From positions 1 through 64,000 of the forward strand of contig WTXI01000195.1 in the NCBI GenBank assembly GCA_022376515.1: a DNA stretch of 64,000 bases, read 5' to 3'. Position numbers and translations under genes: made by a program. A model generated the notes under the pieces. It did not search any database, was not told the origin of the DNA, and worked only from the letters and a program-made list of their open reading frames with translations. This DNA is from Lactifluus volemus. Its lineage: Eukaryota > Basidiomycota > Agaricomycetes > Russulales > Russulaceae. Below, piece after piece: positions 1 to 11,619 of this stretch (position 1 is its first letter; the number at the start of each line of letters is the position of its first letter).

Positions 1-424
1 AAAAGTGTACGCGTAAATTTGCGTTCAAGGCCGCATTTGCCCGTGTCATGCTGGGCATGCATCTGCGGAGCCGCGCACAGCGATGCAAACATTGGGCGCC
101 CCAGCAAGCAGTTTGCCCCATGACAGCGCTGAAAAGTGCAACTGGCTTGTCAAACTCGGTATGTCGGGCGCTACCGCATATACGTGTGGGATATTCAAAA
201 GGCACCTGCCAAATAATACGTCAAACCAGACCCAGGAATGACTCAGGGCAACATCCTACTATACTTGCCAATTCCCGAGTCTTATGTCTTTCCTTTTCTT
301 TAATTTTCCAAAGAGATCTGAGGTTGTTCACGTTCAATATATCGTGCATGTTTCTTTTTTCTTTTCTTTTGATTGGGTGGTACGACTGACTTCTGAGGAG
401 TGCCTTTGCAGGCCTACGACGTCA
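1..424. repeat. Right-hand end of a further duplication unit
   Basis: This stretch matches the end of unit 1 (about 11,090-11,504) and, more weakly, the end of unit 2 (about 21,523-22,063). Shared landmarks are the acgcgtaaa start, the GCGCTGAAAAGTGCAACT block, the pyrimidine-rich run and the final GCCTACGAC. At 22,063 the same sequence runs into the 5' flank of the membrane-protein gene that starts at 22,134, so it probably derives from that promoter or leader. I see no gene here. Its presence left of unit 1 implies at least one more unit outside the window. Confidence 0.8.
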
Positions 425-537
425 CCCACGCCAGAGCGCTTCGAGCGCCAACCACCACCAGGGCCACTGAGCACACAACTATCGACCCCAAAATCCGTAC
501 ATGTCTATCCGAACCAGCGCTAACCGCCGTTGGACCA

Positions 538-1860
538 TCACCAGGACCGGTGACTGGACTCGTCAAACGTCAAACGATAGGACAACTGAAGAACAGTATG
601 TATCGGAAGGAGCTTGTTCGGAAGTGGACGATCCTCCGTGTAATACTACGAGAGGTTGGTGGATTAAAAGACGCCCAGGAGGAAGGGATAGAGGCTGGCT
701 TACCTGAAATTTGAGACTGATCCCATCTGCTTCCGAGACATAGAGAAAGCTTGACGAGCTTGCGCCCGATATCGACGTCATCCTTTGAGCGTGTCCAGTT
801 GGATACGATCGACCTTGGATCGCAAGCTGAAGACCGTGCCGCAGATCTCGTCACTCTCGTCGAGTTCTTCACAGATGAGTACCATGCCACTGCCAGTACT
901 AGTCGAGCATCGCAGGGTTGTTCTTCATTGTGAGCACCCACTTGCCCCCGCCTCGTCCTCCCACATCGGCTTGATGCCCGACTTAAACATGTGAAAGTTC
1001 GAGTTGCGCTCCAGCTTGGCTGGCAGCTTGAACCAGTTGAAATACCGACAATACGACTCGACCGTATCAAACTCGCCCACTGTCGTCATGCCCGCTTCTT
1101 AAGTCACACAGTCAGCCGGCGCTGGGCGTTGCGTGCTCTCCGTAGCGGTCATTGCCGTGTATGGTACCTTTGCCTTGGTATCGTGGTAGATCGTCCTATA
1201 TAAATATGTCGGCCGAATAGAATTAGTGCGTTTCGTGGGGTGGGCGAACTGAGACCACCATGAATGCTGCAAAGGATGCTCGGGCGGCTTCGTCATCAAG
1301 CCTGGTGTCTGAGGATCTTCAAATGGGCTCCACTTCGGGAGGCACCGCGGTGCCGTCGACGCTGAGGGTACGCGTGCGCGCATAGTGCGCCGTGATGGCG
1401 TCGAGGGTGGGGATGTTTTTGAATCCTTTCGTCTGCTTCATCGTCCTGCTTCTCGAGTATGGAGGTCTCCTGGGCGAGTTTCTCCACCTGCTCTGTGGTA
1501 AGAGGTTCGCCTGGGCCGCCGCAGCGATCGCATCACATTGACGGAGCCGTTGGTCGAGTTGGGCGGGGAGGTGGAGAGGGCGGCGGGAGAAGTAGAACGT
1601 GTCAGGGGGACGTTGACGGCGACAGAATCTGCGACAGATGTCGCGGGTCGAGAGGGACGTTTGCGAGCCTGTGCGGAGGAGAGAGGCGGCTAAGCGCGGC
1701 CGACTGACGATGGATGGGTTGGCTGGCGGTGGGGTGTTGGCTCCGATGCGTGCTGCGAGTTGATTTAGCGATGGAAGTCGTCCACTGTTGAAGAAGTTCG
1801 GTCTGACTTGAGAAGTTCTGGACCGGATTGAGAGGTAGCAGCAGTTGTGTTGGTGCTCAT
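538..1860 (-). pseudogene. eIF4E cap-binding translation initiation factor, pseudogene copy 1
   Basis: The minus strand encodes clear eIF4E pieces in order. An ATG at 1,860 opens an N-terminal extension. KGFKNIPTLDAIT and HPLQHSW follow, then a GT-AG intron, then IYHDTKAKVPYTAMTATES, GEFDTVESY, LERNSNFHMFKSGIKPMWED, KWVLTMKNNPA and, after a second intron, YYTEDRPLPNK up to a stop at 538. Cap-binding tryptophans in HSW and PMWED survive. The reading frame is broken at least four times: soon after the start, near 1,430 (an extra base relative to copy 2), around 1,100, and just after PMWEDEA. Functional eIF4E binds the mRNA cap; this copy cannot make a full protein. It is divergent from the receptor gene and was carried along in the duplication. 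An active eIF4E must exist elsewhere in the genome. Confidence 0.85.
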
Positions 1861-2202
1861 GGCGAGGGTGGGGTGGCGGCAACTCACAAAGGGTCGGCTC
1901 GGCGCATCACCGAGCCCACCGTTTTATGTCATCACACCAACCAATCCATCAATTGTAGATGAATTGAAAAATCGTCTCTCGTCAGTATGTATCATAGACT
2001 GACCACTAGGCAGCTTCAGCGATATGACATATTCCTCGGAGGAACATCCTTATCATCGATCATCAGCTTCTGGCAGTGGAATGTTTGTGGTTATTTTCGA
2101 TGGGCACATGCTTGCCTCAAGGCTTGTTCGTGTTCGGTTTATTATAACCTCTCAACTCCTCCCATCACCCCTCAACTTTTTTAACCCCTCGAACACACTC
2201 AA
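1861..2202. promoter_or_regulatory. Divergent spacer between eIF4E pseudogene and receptor 1
   Basis: This 340-base spacer lies between two divergent starts. Only the part from about 2,075 onward is shared with unit 2 (13,558-13,693): the block TGTTTGTGGTTATTTTCGAT, the GGTTTATTATAAC element and the ctcaactcctcccatc tract just before the receptor start. That conserved ~130 bases is the best candidate for the receptor core promoter and leader. No coding sequence is seen. Confidence 0.5.
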
Positions 2203-5200
2203 ATGACCACCAATTCGTATGCACTCCCTCACCCCCGATTTACCTTGCTGATAACCATGACTACAGCCCAGATCCTCAAATCTCCAGAATACCATCCACC
2301 AGCCGCCCCCAGACCAGCGGAACACAACCTAGCTCACACCATGTCACTGGTGCGTATCTTTATGACTATTCTCTCAAATTTACTAATTATCTTTTCCCTT
2401 GCTAGTCCTCAGAGCGTACGACCTCCCCTTTCATGGGAATCGAAGAAGATGTTATGCCACTGTATCCGATGGGGCGAGAACTTGGCGAACACCATCTGTG
2501 AAGAGTGTGGGGAATCGTGTAGAATGGAGTGAGAATGTCGACGCCTTGTGGGAACAGTCCTATTTTCATTTCTATTTCCAAACTGAGTCTCCTGCAGCGC
2601 TGTACAACATTCCGATATCACAATATCTCTTTATGTGAAAAGAACCTTTAGGAAAGATATCCTTGTTGGAAGGAAGGAGATTGCCTGTGAAAGTTGTGAG
2701 CACCAACGCGGTTCGTCTTTTATTTTTATTTTTATTGGAATCCCTACTCGTGCGTCCAGCTAAGCACCCCGCATGTAGAACATGATGTTCCTCTTTGTAG
2801 TGCTCATGCCGGACATGCCTCCGAGTTGGCCTCGCCCTACTTGACGATCACTGTGTCAATAAACCCGAATTCATCCATGACTGCGAGGGCCAGCATCCCG
2901 GACCCTGCAACAACAAACGTAGACAATCCTGTCGCTGAAAGAGGCGCTGCACCTCCTAATGTCCCGGCCAGTGCTGATCCCATGCAATCTACGGCCGTTA
3001 CTATCCCTCTACCTCCTCGATCGGGTGACCCTCCCATCGAGAGCAGTACTCCTGTCGGACCAGTAGCGGACGGCCAGACGGATATGTCACGTTCTCTCGA
3101 TCGCGCCGAAGAAGCTATGGATACGGTGAAAACGTGGAAGAATACCGTCGAAACTATCAAACAAGTAATGGACATTGTCAGTCCCATCGTGAAAGTATGG
3201 CCAGTGTCTTTGTTCTCTACACTTCGCTGAGCTAATTTCCTTCCCTCAGCTGAACTCTCAGGCCAGCTCAGCATGGACGCTACTCTCAAAGATTCCCGAG
3301 GTGTGTGTCCTTGCGTTGCCAGAGGATATGGAACAACCATTTAGCCTCGCCGCCAGACTTTGTTACAACAGTTCAAGCGTGACGACAACGTCCGAACACT
3401 ACTTACTGCGATACGTGATGCCTTTGAATTCGCAAAGGAGGCGGACATTTTGAGGAGCATCCAGCCGGAGTCGAAGCAGGCTAAAATTTTGGATCAGATG
3501 CTGCAGTGCGTCTCCGGATGTGCCGAATTTATTGAATCGTATGCGAAGGATGCCGCAGTCGGTATGTTATCTTGACCTGTCTTGTTCCGGATTACTAAAA
3601 TGTGGTTTTCAGTAGCACGGACTATGAAGAATATTGCTCACCGAGTTGACGGAAAAGTTGAAGATTATAGTAGCACCCTTGCTCGATTACGACAAGAGTT
3701 CCTCGCACATGCTACTGTCACCATTGAAGCCACTGTCCTTCAAACACAGGATGATGTGAGGAACGTAAACACGCAGCTAACGGAGGTGTCGAACCTAGCA
3801 TTAGAAGCCGGTGCGTAATCTTGACAGTCACAAAATCAATGCATCGTCGGTCTCACAACCCTTGTGAACATAGAATTGGATGCAAAAATCAGAGAACTAC
3901 CTTATAAGGGAGGCTGGCGATTCGGCGATGAGAGGCGTTGTCTTCCGGGCACCCGTATGGCCTTCTTGGACTATATCGTCAAGTGGATCAACAATCCCGG
4001 ATCTGAGCGTGCGCTCGTTCTTCTCGGCCAAGCAGGCATGGGAAAGTCATCAATTGCCCATGAGGTGGCACGTCGCTTCGACAAGAAATGTCTCGGCTCA
4101 TACTTTGCTTTCATGCGGAAAGAACGGTCGAAAGATGAGGCTTACCAGCTGTTCACGACACTTGCACGCGATCTCGCTGATCGCCATCCTACATTCAAAC
4201 ACGCACTCGGAAGAGTCATCAAGGACGATTCATCTCTTCGTAGTACACGAGACTACCGTACACTTTTCGATTGCCTCCTTCTCGAATCGCTCAAGGACCT
4301 GCCACTTCCCAGTCCAATTCTAATCATCATCGATGCGTTGGACGAGAGTGGAGCCGTGATCGGCAAAAATGGGCTGCAAACGTTTCTTGCTCAACGCCTC
4401 GTTGACCTCCCAGCAGACTTCCGCGTACTCATCACCTCGAGGCCGGAGAATGATATCGAACATGCATTTGCCAACGCGCAGTCTATCCGTACCCTTTATA
4501 TGGATGACGCGGTACTGGCTGCAAACACGGAGCAAGATATTGGCGTATATCTTCGGAATGAGCTCCCCGAAGAGGTGTTCAAAGAGCATGGGAACAAATT
4601 AGCAAAGGCGGCAGAAGGCCTGTTTCAGTGGGTGGCCGTTGCATCTGGGTTCATAAATGGCCGTGGTCGTGGGATCAACATGAAAAAGCGGGTCCAACGC
4701 CTGTTGGGACACTCTCAAGGCCATAATCGGGAAGGTCTGTTGGATGGCTTGTACAAAGAGGTTCTCGAAGAATACTTCAAATCAGAAGAAGAACAGATGC
4801 TCTTTCGGTCGATCATGGGACAACTTCTTGCTTCGATAGAGCCCCTCTCGATTGAGACGTTGATTGGACTACGACTGCATGCACCGGTTGATGACCCCGA
4901 GGATTCTGATCCGCTTCTTGTGCTTGAAATTCTTCGTGACCTCGGCTCGCTGCTGAGTAATGTCACTTCATCCGATCAGACGCGTCCCATCGTTCCTCTC
5001 CATACCTCGTTCCGTGACTTTCTCACGAATAAGGCAAGCAACGTGTTTTTCGTGGATCTTGCCGATTCCCACCATCAGTTGGCACATTCCTGCCTCGGTT
5101 TAATGCTCAACAACCTCAAGTTCAACATCTGCAAACTCGAGTCGTCATATCTTGCCAATTGCGACGTCCCAGACTTGCAATCTCGAATTTCGGAACACAT

Positions 5201-7798
5201 TGGGCCTGCTCTATCGTATGCCTGTCTTTACTGGGGCGATCATTTACAACATCTTGCCTTCGACTACGATATTTTCAAGAAACTCCGATCGCTCTTCGAG
5301 ACAAAGTTTTTGTTTTGGCTGGAAGTGCTCAGTGTCAAGGACAGGGTGGCTATTGCTTCACAAGGATTGTCATATATGTTTATGTGGTTGCAGCGGGAGG
5401 TAGGTACATTCTATAATCCAATATGACATATATTAACCTTCATGTAAAGTCACAACAGAGTTTGGAAACGGAAGTGAAGAATTTGTCGTCATTTGTAAAG
5501 GATGCGTCCGCGTTTGTACGGTATTTCGGAATGGCGGTGGCAAGGAGCGCTCCTCATATCTATGTCTCTGCCCTTCCTTTCACACCAACGACTTCCCGGA
5601 TCCTCAACCAATTCGTTCACCAATTTCCTCACACGTTGAGTTTTGAACGTGGTCGGTTGTCTCATTGGCCAGCATTGGAAATGACAATTCAGGCCCATGA
5701 CGACATGGTCTTTTCTGTTGCATTCTCACCGGACGGACAACGTATCGCATCGGCTTCGAGGGATTGCACGATTCGCGTGTGGGATGCCACAACAGGACAG
5801 GCCGTAGCAGCCCCATTCACCGGACACACCGATATGGTCTTTTCTGTTGCATTCTCGCCGGATGGACAGCGTATCGCATCGGCCTCGAGGGATTGCACAA
5901 TTCACGTGTGGGATGCCACAACAGGACAGGTTGTAGCAGGCCCATTTACTGGACACACCGTTCCGGTCAGTTCTGTTGCATTCTCGCCGGACGGACAGCG
6001 TATAGCATCGGCCTCGTGGGATTACACGATTCGCGTGTGGGATGCCACAACAGGACAGGTTGTAGCAGGCCCATTTACTGGACACACCGATGAGGTCCAT
6101 TCTGTTGCATTTTCGCCAGATGGACAGCGTATCGCATCGGCCTCGAGGGATCGCACGATTCGTATGTGGGATGCCACGACAGGACAGGTTGTAGCAGGCC
6201 CATTTACTGGACACACCGATGAGGTCCATTCTGTTGCATTTTCGCCAGATGGACAGCGTATCGTATCGGCCTCGAAGGATCGCACAATTCGCGTGTGGGA
6301 TGCCACAACAGGACAGGTTGTAGCAGGCCCATTTATTGGACACACCGATTCAGTCAATTCTGTTGCATTCTCGCCGGACGGACAGCGTATCGCATCGGCC
6401 TCGAGTGATGACACGATTCGCGTGTGGGATGCCACAACAGGACAGGTTGTAGCAGGCCCATTTACTCGACACACCGGTGCGGTCTTTTCTATTGCATTCT
6501 CGCCGGACGGACAGCGTATTGCATCGGCCTCGTATGATCGCACGATTCGTGTGTGGGATGCCACGACAGGACAGGTTGTAGCGGGCCCATTCACCAGACA
6601 CACCAATGTCGTTGATTCTGTTGCATTCTCACCGGATGGACAGCGTATCGCATCGGCCTCGTATGATTACACGATTCGGGTGTGGGATGCTACAACAGGA
6701 CAGGTCGTAGCAGGCCCATTCACCGAACACACCCATATAGTCATTTCTGTTGCATTCTCGCCGGATGGACAGCGTATCGCATCGGCCTCGTGGGATCGCA
6801 CGATTCGCGTGTGGGACGCCACGACAGGACAGGTTGTAGCAGGCCCATTTACTGGACACGCCGATAGGGTCTATTCTGTTGTATTCTCGCCGGATGGACA
6901 GCGTATCGCATCGACCTCGAGGGATTGCGCAATTCACGTGTGGGATGCCACAACAGGACAGGTTGTAGCAGGCCCATTTATTGGACACACCGATATAGTC
7001 TTTTCTGTTGCATTCTCGCCGGACGGACAGCGTATCGCATCGGCCTCGTATGATCGCACGATTCGCGTGTGGGATGCCACAACAGGACAGGTTGTAGCAG
7101 GCCCATTTACTGGACACACCGGTGCGGTCGATTCTATTGCATTCTCGCCGGACGGACAGCGTATTGCATCGGCCTCGTATGATCGCACGATTCGCGTGTG
7201 GGATGCCATGACAGGACAGGTTGTAGCGGGCCCATTCACCGGACACACCAATATCGTTGATTCTGTTGCATTCTCGCCGGATGGACAGCGTATCGCATCG
7301 GCCTCGTCCGATCACACGATTCGCGTGTGGGATGCTACAACAGGACAGGTCGTAGCAGGCCCATTTACTGGACACACCGATGCGGTCGATTCTATTGCAT
7401 TCTCGCCGGATGGACAGCGTATCGCATCGGCCTCGTGGGATCGCACGATTCGCGTGTGGGATGCTACAACAGGACACGTCGTAGCGGGCCCGTTGCCTGG
7501 ACACACTAATCACACTGCTTCAGCCTCGGACGATTCCACAATTCATGTAGGGAAGGTCATAATGGAAGATACTGAGAAGATCCGTTTTACAGATCAAACC
7601 CTGATCAACAATGATGGCTGGATATATGGAGAAGAGAATGAACTTTTTCTATGGATTCCGCCACTTCACAGGTCGTGTCTTCATAGACCTAGCACTGTCT
7701 GGGTTGCAGGCGAACATGAGACCCGACTAGATTTCTCAAAGTTTGTGCACGGATCAAATTGGGCCACGATATATGATCATCACAATCCATCCTCATAA
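2203..7798 (+). CDS. NOD-like receptor 1: C2-NACHT-WD40 (14 repeats)
   Basis: My model joins ten exons: 2203-2216, 2267-2349, 2406-2547, 2598-2710, 2779-3194, 3250-3300, 3357-3561, 3613-3810, 3874-5399 and 5459-7798. All introns are GT-AG and phases agree, giving 1,695 residues. Residues about 30-118 form a C2-like domain (VTVLRAYDLPFHG, TWRTPSV, DITISLY, RKDILVG). A Ser/Thr/Pro linker and a helical region (about 205-405) follow. The NACHT domain has a P-loop GQAGMGKS (about 459-466) and a Walker B ILIIIDALDE (about 556-565). Fourteen WD40 repeats fill about 995-1596, followed by a 99-residue tail conserved in receptor 2. In the STAND/NLR family, ligand binding by the repeats drives NTP-dependent oligomerisation; here that is inferred. 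The C2 domain suggests membrane association of the effector end. The first exon is only 14 bases and the acceptor of exon 7 could be 3345, so those ends are less certain. No inactivating change is seen. Confidence 0.85.
5693..7498 (+). repeat. 14 x 129-bp WD40 repeat array in receptor 1
   Basis: Fourteen head-to-tail units of exactly 129 bases each encode 43 residues, around the core VAFSPDGQRIASAS followed by TIRVWDATTGQ. The framework is almost invariant. Positions 4, 5, 7, 23 and 25 of the unit (counting G of GHT as 1) vary freely: for example D/V/G/N/H at 4, M/P/E/S/A/V/I/R at 5, F/S/H/N/D/I/Y at 7, R/W/K/S/Y at 23 and C/Y/R/D/H at 25. A degenerate fifteenth unit (GHTN...SDDSTIHV) caps the array. 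Fourteen units would form two seven-bladed propellers. Confidence 0.95.
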
Positions 7799-8690
7799 AG
7801 TCGGTTGTATACCACATTCGATGTGGTAATGGCTCATTCTCTCGACCAGGGGTGTCTGTCACAGTCTTTTTCAACAGAGACGACACACTATGAATGACCA
7901 ATATCCGCCGCCCTGCTGATGCGGTCTCATTGTCCTTCCTATCACCCCAATACTAGGCGGCCAAAGTACGCTATCTCATTGCCCATCGACGAACTCTTTC
8001 GTCGTCGTCATACAGGGACAGGCGACACCGCCTTCGCCAATTACATCCGGGAGATAAACATGCATGCGATCGAGGAGAGGAGAGCGCCCAGGGACCATGG
8101 GTGAATTCTTGGTCCTCAGTGAGACTGTCCACCTACCTTGAATACATTGGTACTCAGCTCTAACCCTAACATTTATCCTGGATGATGCCAAATGTATCTT
8201 TATATTGTGTATATATATCGCGCTATAGAAATGCAAATTCAAAAAAAAAAACGTTTGACCTCACACTAGCACATGAGGCACATGATAGCAGGCTTAGGCT
8301 ACCGTGTATTCACGTCGGTGCTATTCTTTGACAAGTACAACTGGGACATACTGGTATGGTGGTGGATGCCGTTTGACAGGTGCTATAGAGGACCTTCAGA
8401 GACTCGGAAGGTCAAGGTTCCTTCTTCGGTTTTATCAACTTCAACTTATCTTCGAATCGTGTGCTTTGCGATGGCCATGTGCCATACAGTAGACGTCCAT
8501 AACATTCAAGCCAGTCGCTGATGGGAGTACAACGTGTTTGTGTGCCAAGTGTCGTGGGGGAGTGATAATACCACTTGGGTCTATCCACATGCAGGAGCAG
8601 TCACTGCAGAGATCAAAACAATCTCAGTATGTTATCCCGAAACGTGGTTGGGTTAACCGGTTACAGGGAGTCCCTCTCCATGATGAAGAG
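7799..8690. other. 3' flank of receptor 1, non-coding
   Basis: The first ~400 bases match the 3' flank of receptor 2 and probably include the 3' UTR. Between about 8,200 and 8,410 there is sequence absent from unit 2, starting near an A-rich run at 8,239-8,249; this could be a short insertion. The remainder again matches unit 2 (19,700-19,977). I find no supported gene. Confidence 0.5.
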
Positions 8691-9592
8691 TGAATGTACT
8701 CTGACAAGTATGGGCAAGTCCAAGGAAAGTAAAAGGAGTCAACAAGGGGTCGGAGAGACATGCACGGGAACGGTTTCTGGATTGGGAAGGAGATGTGCGT
8801 CAGACGTGTTTGGTATTCGAACGCGTGGTCGAAATCGGCGGGGTAGTGAGCGGAGTAGACAAGAATGAGAGATGAGATGTTGACGAGATGCAAAGAGAGT
8901 AAAATGAGATGAGCTTTCAAGACAAACTTAGTGATCCAAAGTGAAAGTGGTGTATTGGATGCCCTTCTAGGCCAATGGGCAAGGCCTTTTATGTGTTTTC
9001 TGTAAGTAGTTCAAACAACGAAAATGGGAAAGTCTTTGAAGACAATGCTAGACAACACTGCCCCCTAGGACATCCTAAAGTAGTGTGAATCAAAAGATAG
9101 TTGAAGGGAAAAGGGGAATGTAAGGGTTCAGCTGAGGAGGCGCTGCACCGGCAATGCTCCGAATGGCTTGCCCTTGTGCGCAACGTCACTCGATGGTCCG
9201 TAAAAAGGGGGTAAGAGGCAGTGGGAGAGTGATGGCATGCTGATAGGCAGCATCTTGTAGCACCAGTATAATAGAAAATGTCTGAAAAAGGAGGCTAAAG
9301 GATCCAAGTAAACTAAAAGTAAACACTGCCAGAAACTGATATGAAGGTCCCAACAGCGGAAGATACTCAATATGTACAAGTCCATACACTTGAAAGGCTG
9401 TCTGACGAGTGTCTTCAGCTGAGGACGCGTCGGAGTCGGTGATCGTGGTGATGTTGGTTTTGCAGAGAGGCACGGCGGCATATTGACAGAATCGAGTCAT
9501 CCAAATTGGGTCAATGTTTAGGGCAGGCACAAGGACAAGTTTGAATGTGAAATTGGGCGAATTCGAGGGTGCAGGTAAGGTCCACCTTACAA
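8691..9592. mobile_element. Solo-LTR-like insertion (902 bp) with target-site duplication
   Basis: This segment is present in unit 1 but absent from the matching place in unit 2 (19,973-19,977). It begins TGAATGTACT and ends CACCTTACA, so it has the TG...CA ends typical of LTRs. It is bounded by AGAG on each side (8,687-8,690 and 9,593-9,596), and the empty site in unit 2 holds a single AGAG followed by the same TCTACAGTAAGAACTGGGG sequence. No internal retrotransposon genes are present, which fits a solo LTR left by recombination. A 5-bp duplication AAGAG is possible if the element ends one base earlier. No family is assigned. Confidence 0.72.
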
Positions 9593-11504
9593 GAGGTCTA
9601 CAGTAAGAACTGGGGATTGAGAAGGCCGCCATCTTAAGCAGTGTCGTTCCGGCACTAGGATCGCCGTCTTGTTGTAAGGGGTTGTACATGATCGTCTGTG
9701 AGTTGATCGAGATCCTATATTGGCACTAGATACAACCTCACCAAAAATGCCCAAGGACTCGTATCCTCGGAACGTAGTGAAAAGCCACGAGCGTGTTAAC
9801 CCCGAGAACGCCCAAATGGTCGTTGGTACTACGCCAAACTACTTACAAGGTCATGATCACACCATCTCCGAGTTATTGGGCGCAAGCACGCAAGTCCTCT
9901 CACCATGGGAACGCCGCCGGTCCTCTTATCTTGTTCTCTAGAGCGTCATTTTCTGCGTGGTGAAGCAGCGAAGCCCTTACGTTGGCCTTCCTTAGTTACA
10001 TCCAAAGCGCCGGCAGGGGCAGCTTCGGCCAAGCCCCATGCCACCAAGTCAAAGTCCAAAAATCGGATCAATTGCTGCAGTTCGATATACGTCACCCATT
10101 TCTGAAGTAATAGAGCGTCCTTGGATACGCAAAGTTGAACCATATAGCGGGCGTACGGGCAGGTATGACAGCGTGAAGCCGCCTATCAAGGGTGAGCCCA
10201 AGCGTGGGAACATGTAATGTTAGAAGCTTAGAATAACAGGGGCAAAGGTTGAGCGAACCACTACCCCGAGACAACTCCGGGTCAGCGCGCACACAGAGTG
10301 ATGATGGATCTCTATACAAGTTCCTCCCAACATCTGAGACTAGACATTTCATGAGTGCTTTGCGGGTGTCACGGTAGGGCGTGAAATAAATTACCTCACA
10401 AATTCAGGTCGATATTGCCATCAGAATGACGTCTGCAGCATCGCATTTAATTAATCAAAGGATTACTATATTCACGACGTTTGGAGACGAGAGGATTTTG
10501 GAAGTTGATACTGTTGACATCTGAGGTTGCTGGTTGGCGCAGGTTGCAGAATACAGTATACTATGGGTGCAAGCCTGAGAGGTTCAACATGAGGAGATTG
10601 AAACAAGGAGAGGCACGGAAAGGTCAACCCTCGCCACCGTATAGGGAACTGGTAGATTCCACGCGACGACTCGGACCAGACTGATGGACGACGTATGCAA
10701 AACATCGTCATGGCTTCCACTGGCACCTGTCCACCATGCACCTGCGGCGCCTTGATTAATAATAATCACCACGATCCCGTGACTTTCGCTGGCTTGCGTT
10801 CGGGGATGGCGGGCATGGGATGGCGGGCACCGTGTTTCAATGCCGTATTTGTTTGTAAAATTTGCGTGTTCGAAAAGTTGGAAAGCAAAACAAAAAACAA
10901 AATTTTCGTAGCTGGATCATGGTCGCGTGGAAATGGCGTCTGCGAAGGCCGCGCTTCGCCCGTCTCGCGCGGGGAGCTCCCATCATCATCAGTGTAAAAA
11001 AAACCGCTGGGACATAACCGAGCCACCGTGGACAGTGCAGTTTCGTCTCACAGTAAATGGGACAAACCGCGTCAGTTTAAGAGCAGAAAAAAAGTGTACG
11101 CGTAAATTTGCGTTCAAGACCGCATTTGCCCGTGTCATGCATGGGCATGCATCTGCGGAGCCGCGCACAGCGATGCAAACGTTGGGGCGCCCCAGCAAGC
11201 AGTTTGCCCCATGACAGCGCTGAAAAGTGCAACTGGCCTGTCAAACTCGGTATGTCGGGCGCTACCGCATATACGTGTGGGATATTCAAAAGACCCAGGA
11301 ATGACTCAGGGCAACATCCTACTTGACAATTCCCGAGTTTTTTGTCTTTCCTTTTCTTTAAATTTCCCTTTCATTTCTCATACTTCAACGCGTGCGCTGC
11401 GTATGACTTTTCCACAAAGAGATCTGAGGTTGTTCACTTTCACTATATCGTGCATGTTTCTTTTTCTTTTGATTCTGAGTAGTGCCTTTGCAGGCCTACG
11501 ACGT
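9593..11504. other. Right flank of unit 1, no supported gene
   Basis: This stretch matches 19,978-22,063 in blocks, with several indels. Small open frames occur on both strands, for example around 9,946-10,143 minus, but their translations are not conserved in frame between the units (10,000 versus 20,450). I therefore treat it as non-coding or long dead. The last ~400 bases are the leader-like sequence also found at 1-424. Confidence 0.5.
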
Positions 11505-11619
11505 CACCCGCGCCAAAGCGCTTCGAGCGCCAACCACCACCAGGGCCACTGAGCACACCACTATCGACCTCAAAATCCGTACATGCCTATCCGAACCAGC
11601 GCTAACCGGCGTTGGACCA

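Larger units (their letters stand above)
424..11504. repeat. Tandem segmental duplication, unit 1
   Basis: This unit of about 11.1 kb contains an eIF4E pseudogene, a C2-NACHT-WD40 receptor and a long 3' flank. It aligns with 11,505-22,063 over almost its whole length. Three differences stand out: 1,570-2,075 is replaced in unit 2 by unrelated sequence; 8,691-9,592 is absent from unit 2 and looks like an LTR insertion; and about 200 bases around 8,200-8,410 are missing from unit 2. The breakpoint lies at the GCCTACGACGTC sequence, where the eIF4E 3' region joins the leader-like sequence. Confidence 0.88.

Noticed and set aside
2711..2778. Frameshift at an ATTTT repeat separating the C2 domain from the rest of receptor 1 (also in receptor 2), suggesting a pseudogene or a phase-variable tract
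   Set aside because: A GT-AG intron with a branch-like CTAAG removes the tract and restores the frame in both copies.
5693..7498. Regular direct repeats resembling a CRISPR array or minisatellite
   Set aside because: Units are contiguous without spacers, keep the reading frame and encode WD40 repeats in a eukaryotic gene.
9186..9689. 167-codon minus-strand open frame as a gene
   Set aside because: Most of it lies inside the LTR-like insertion, and the flanking part is not conserved in frame in unit 2.
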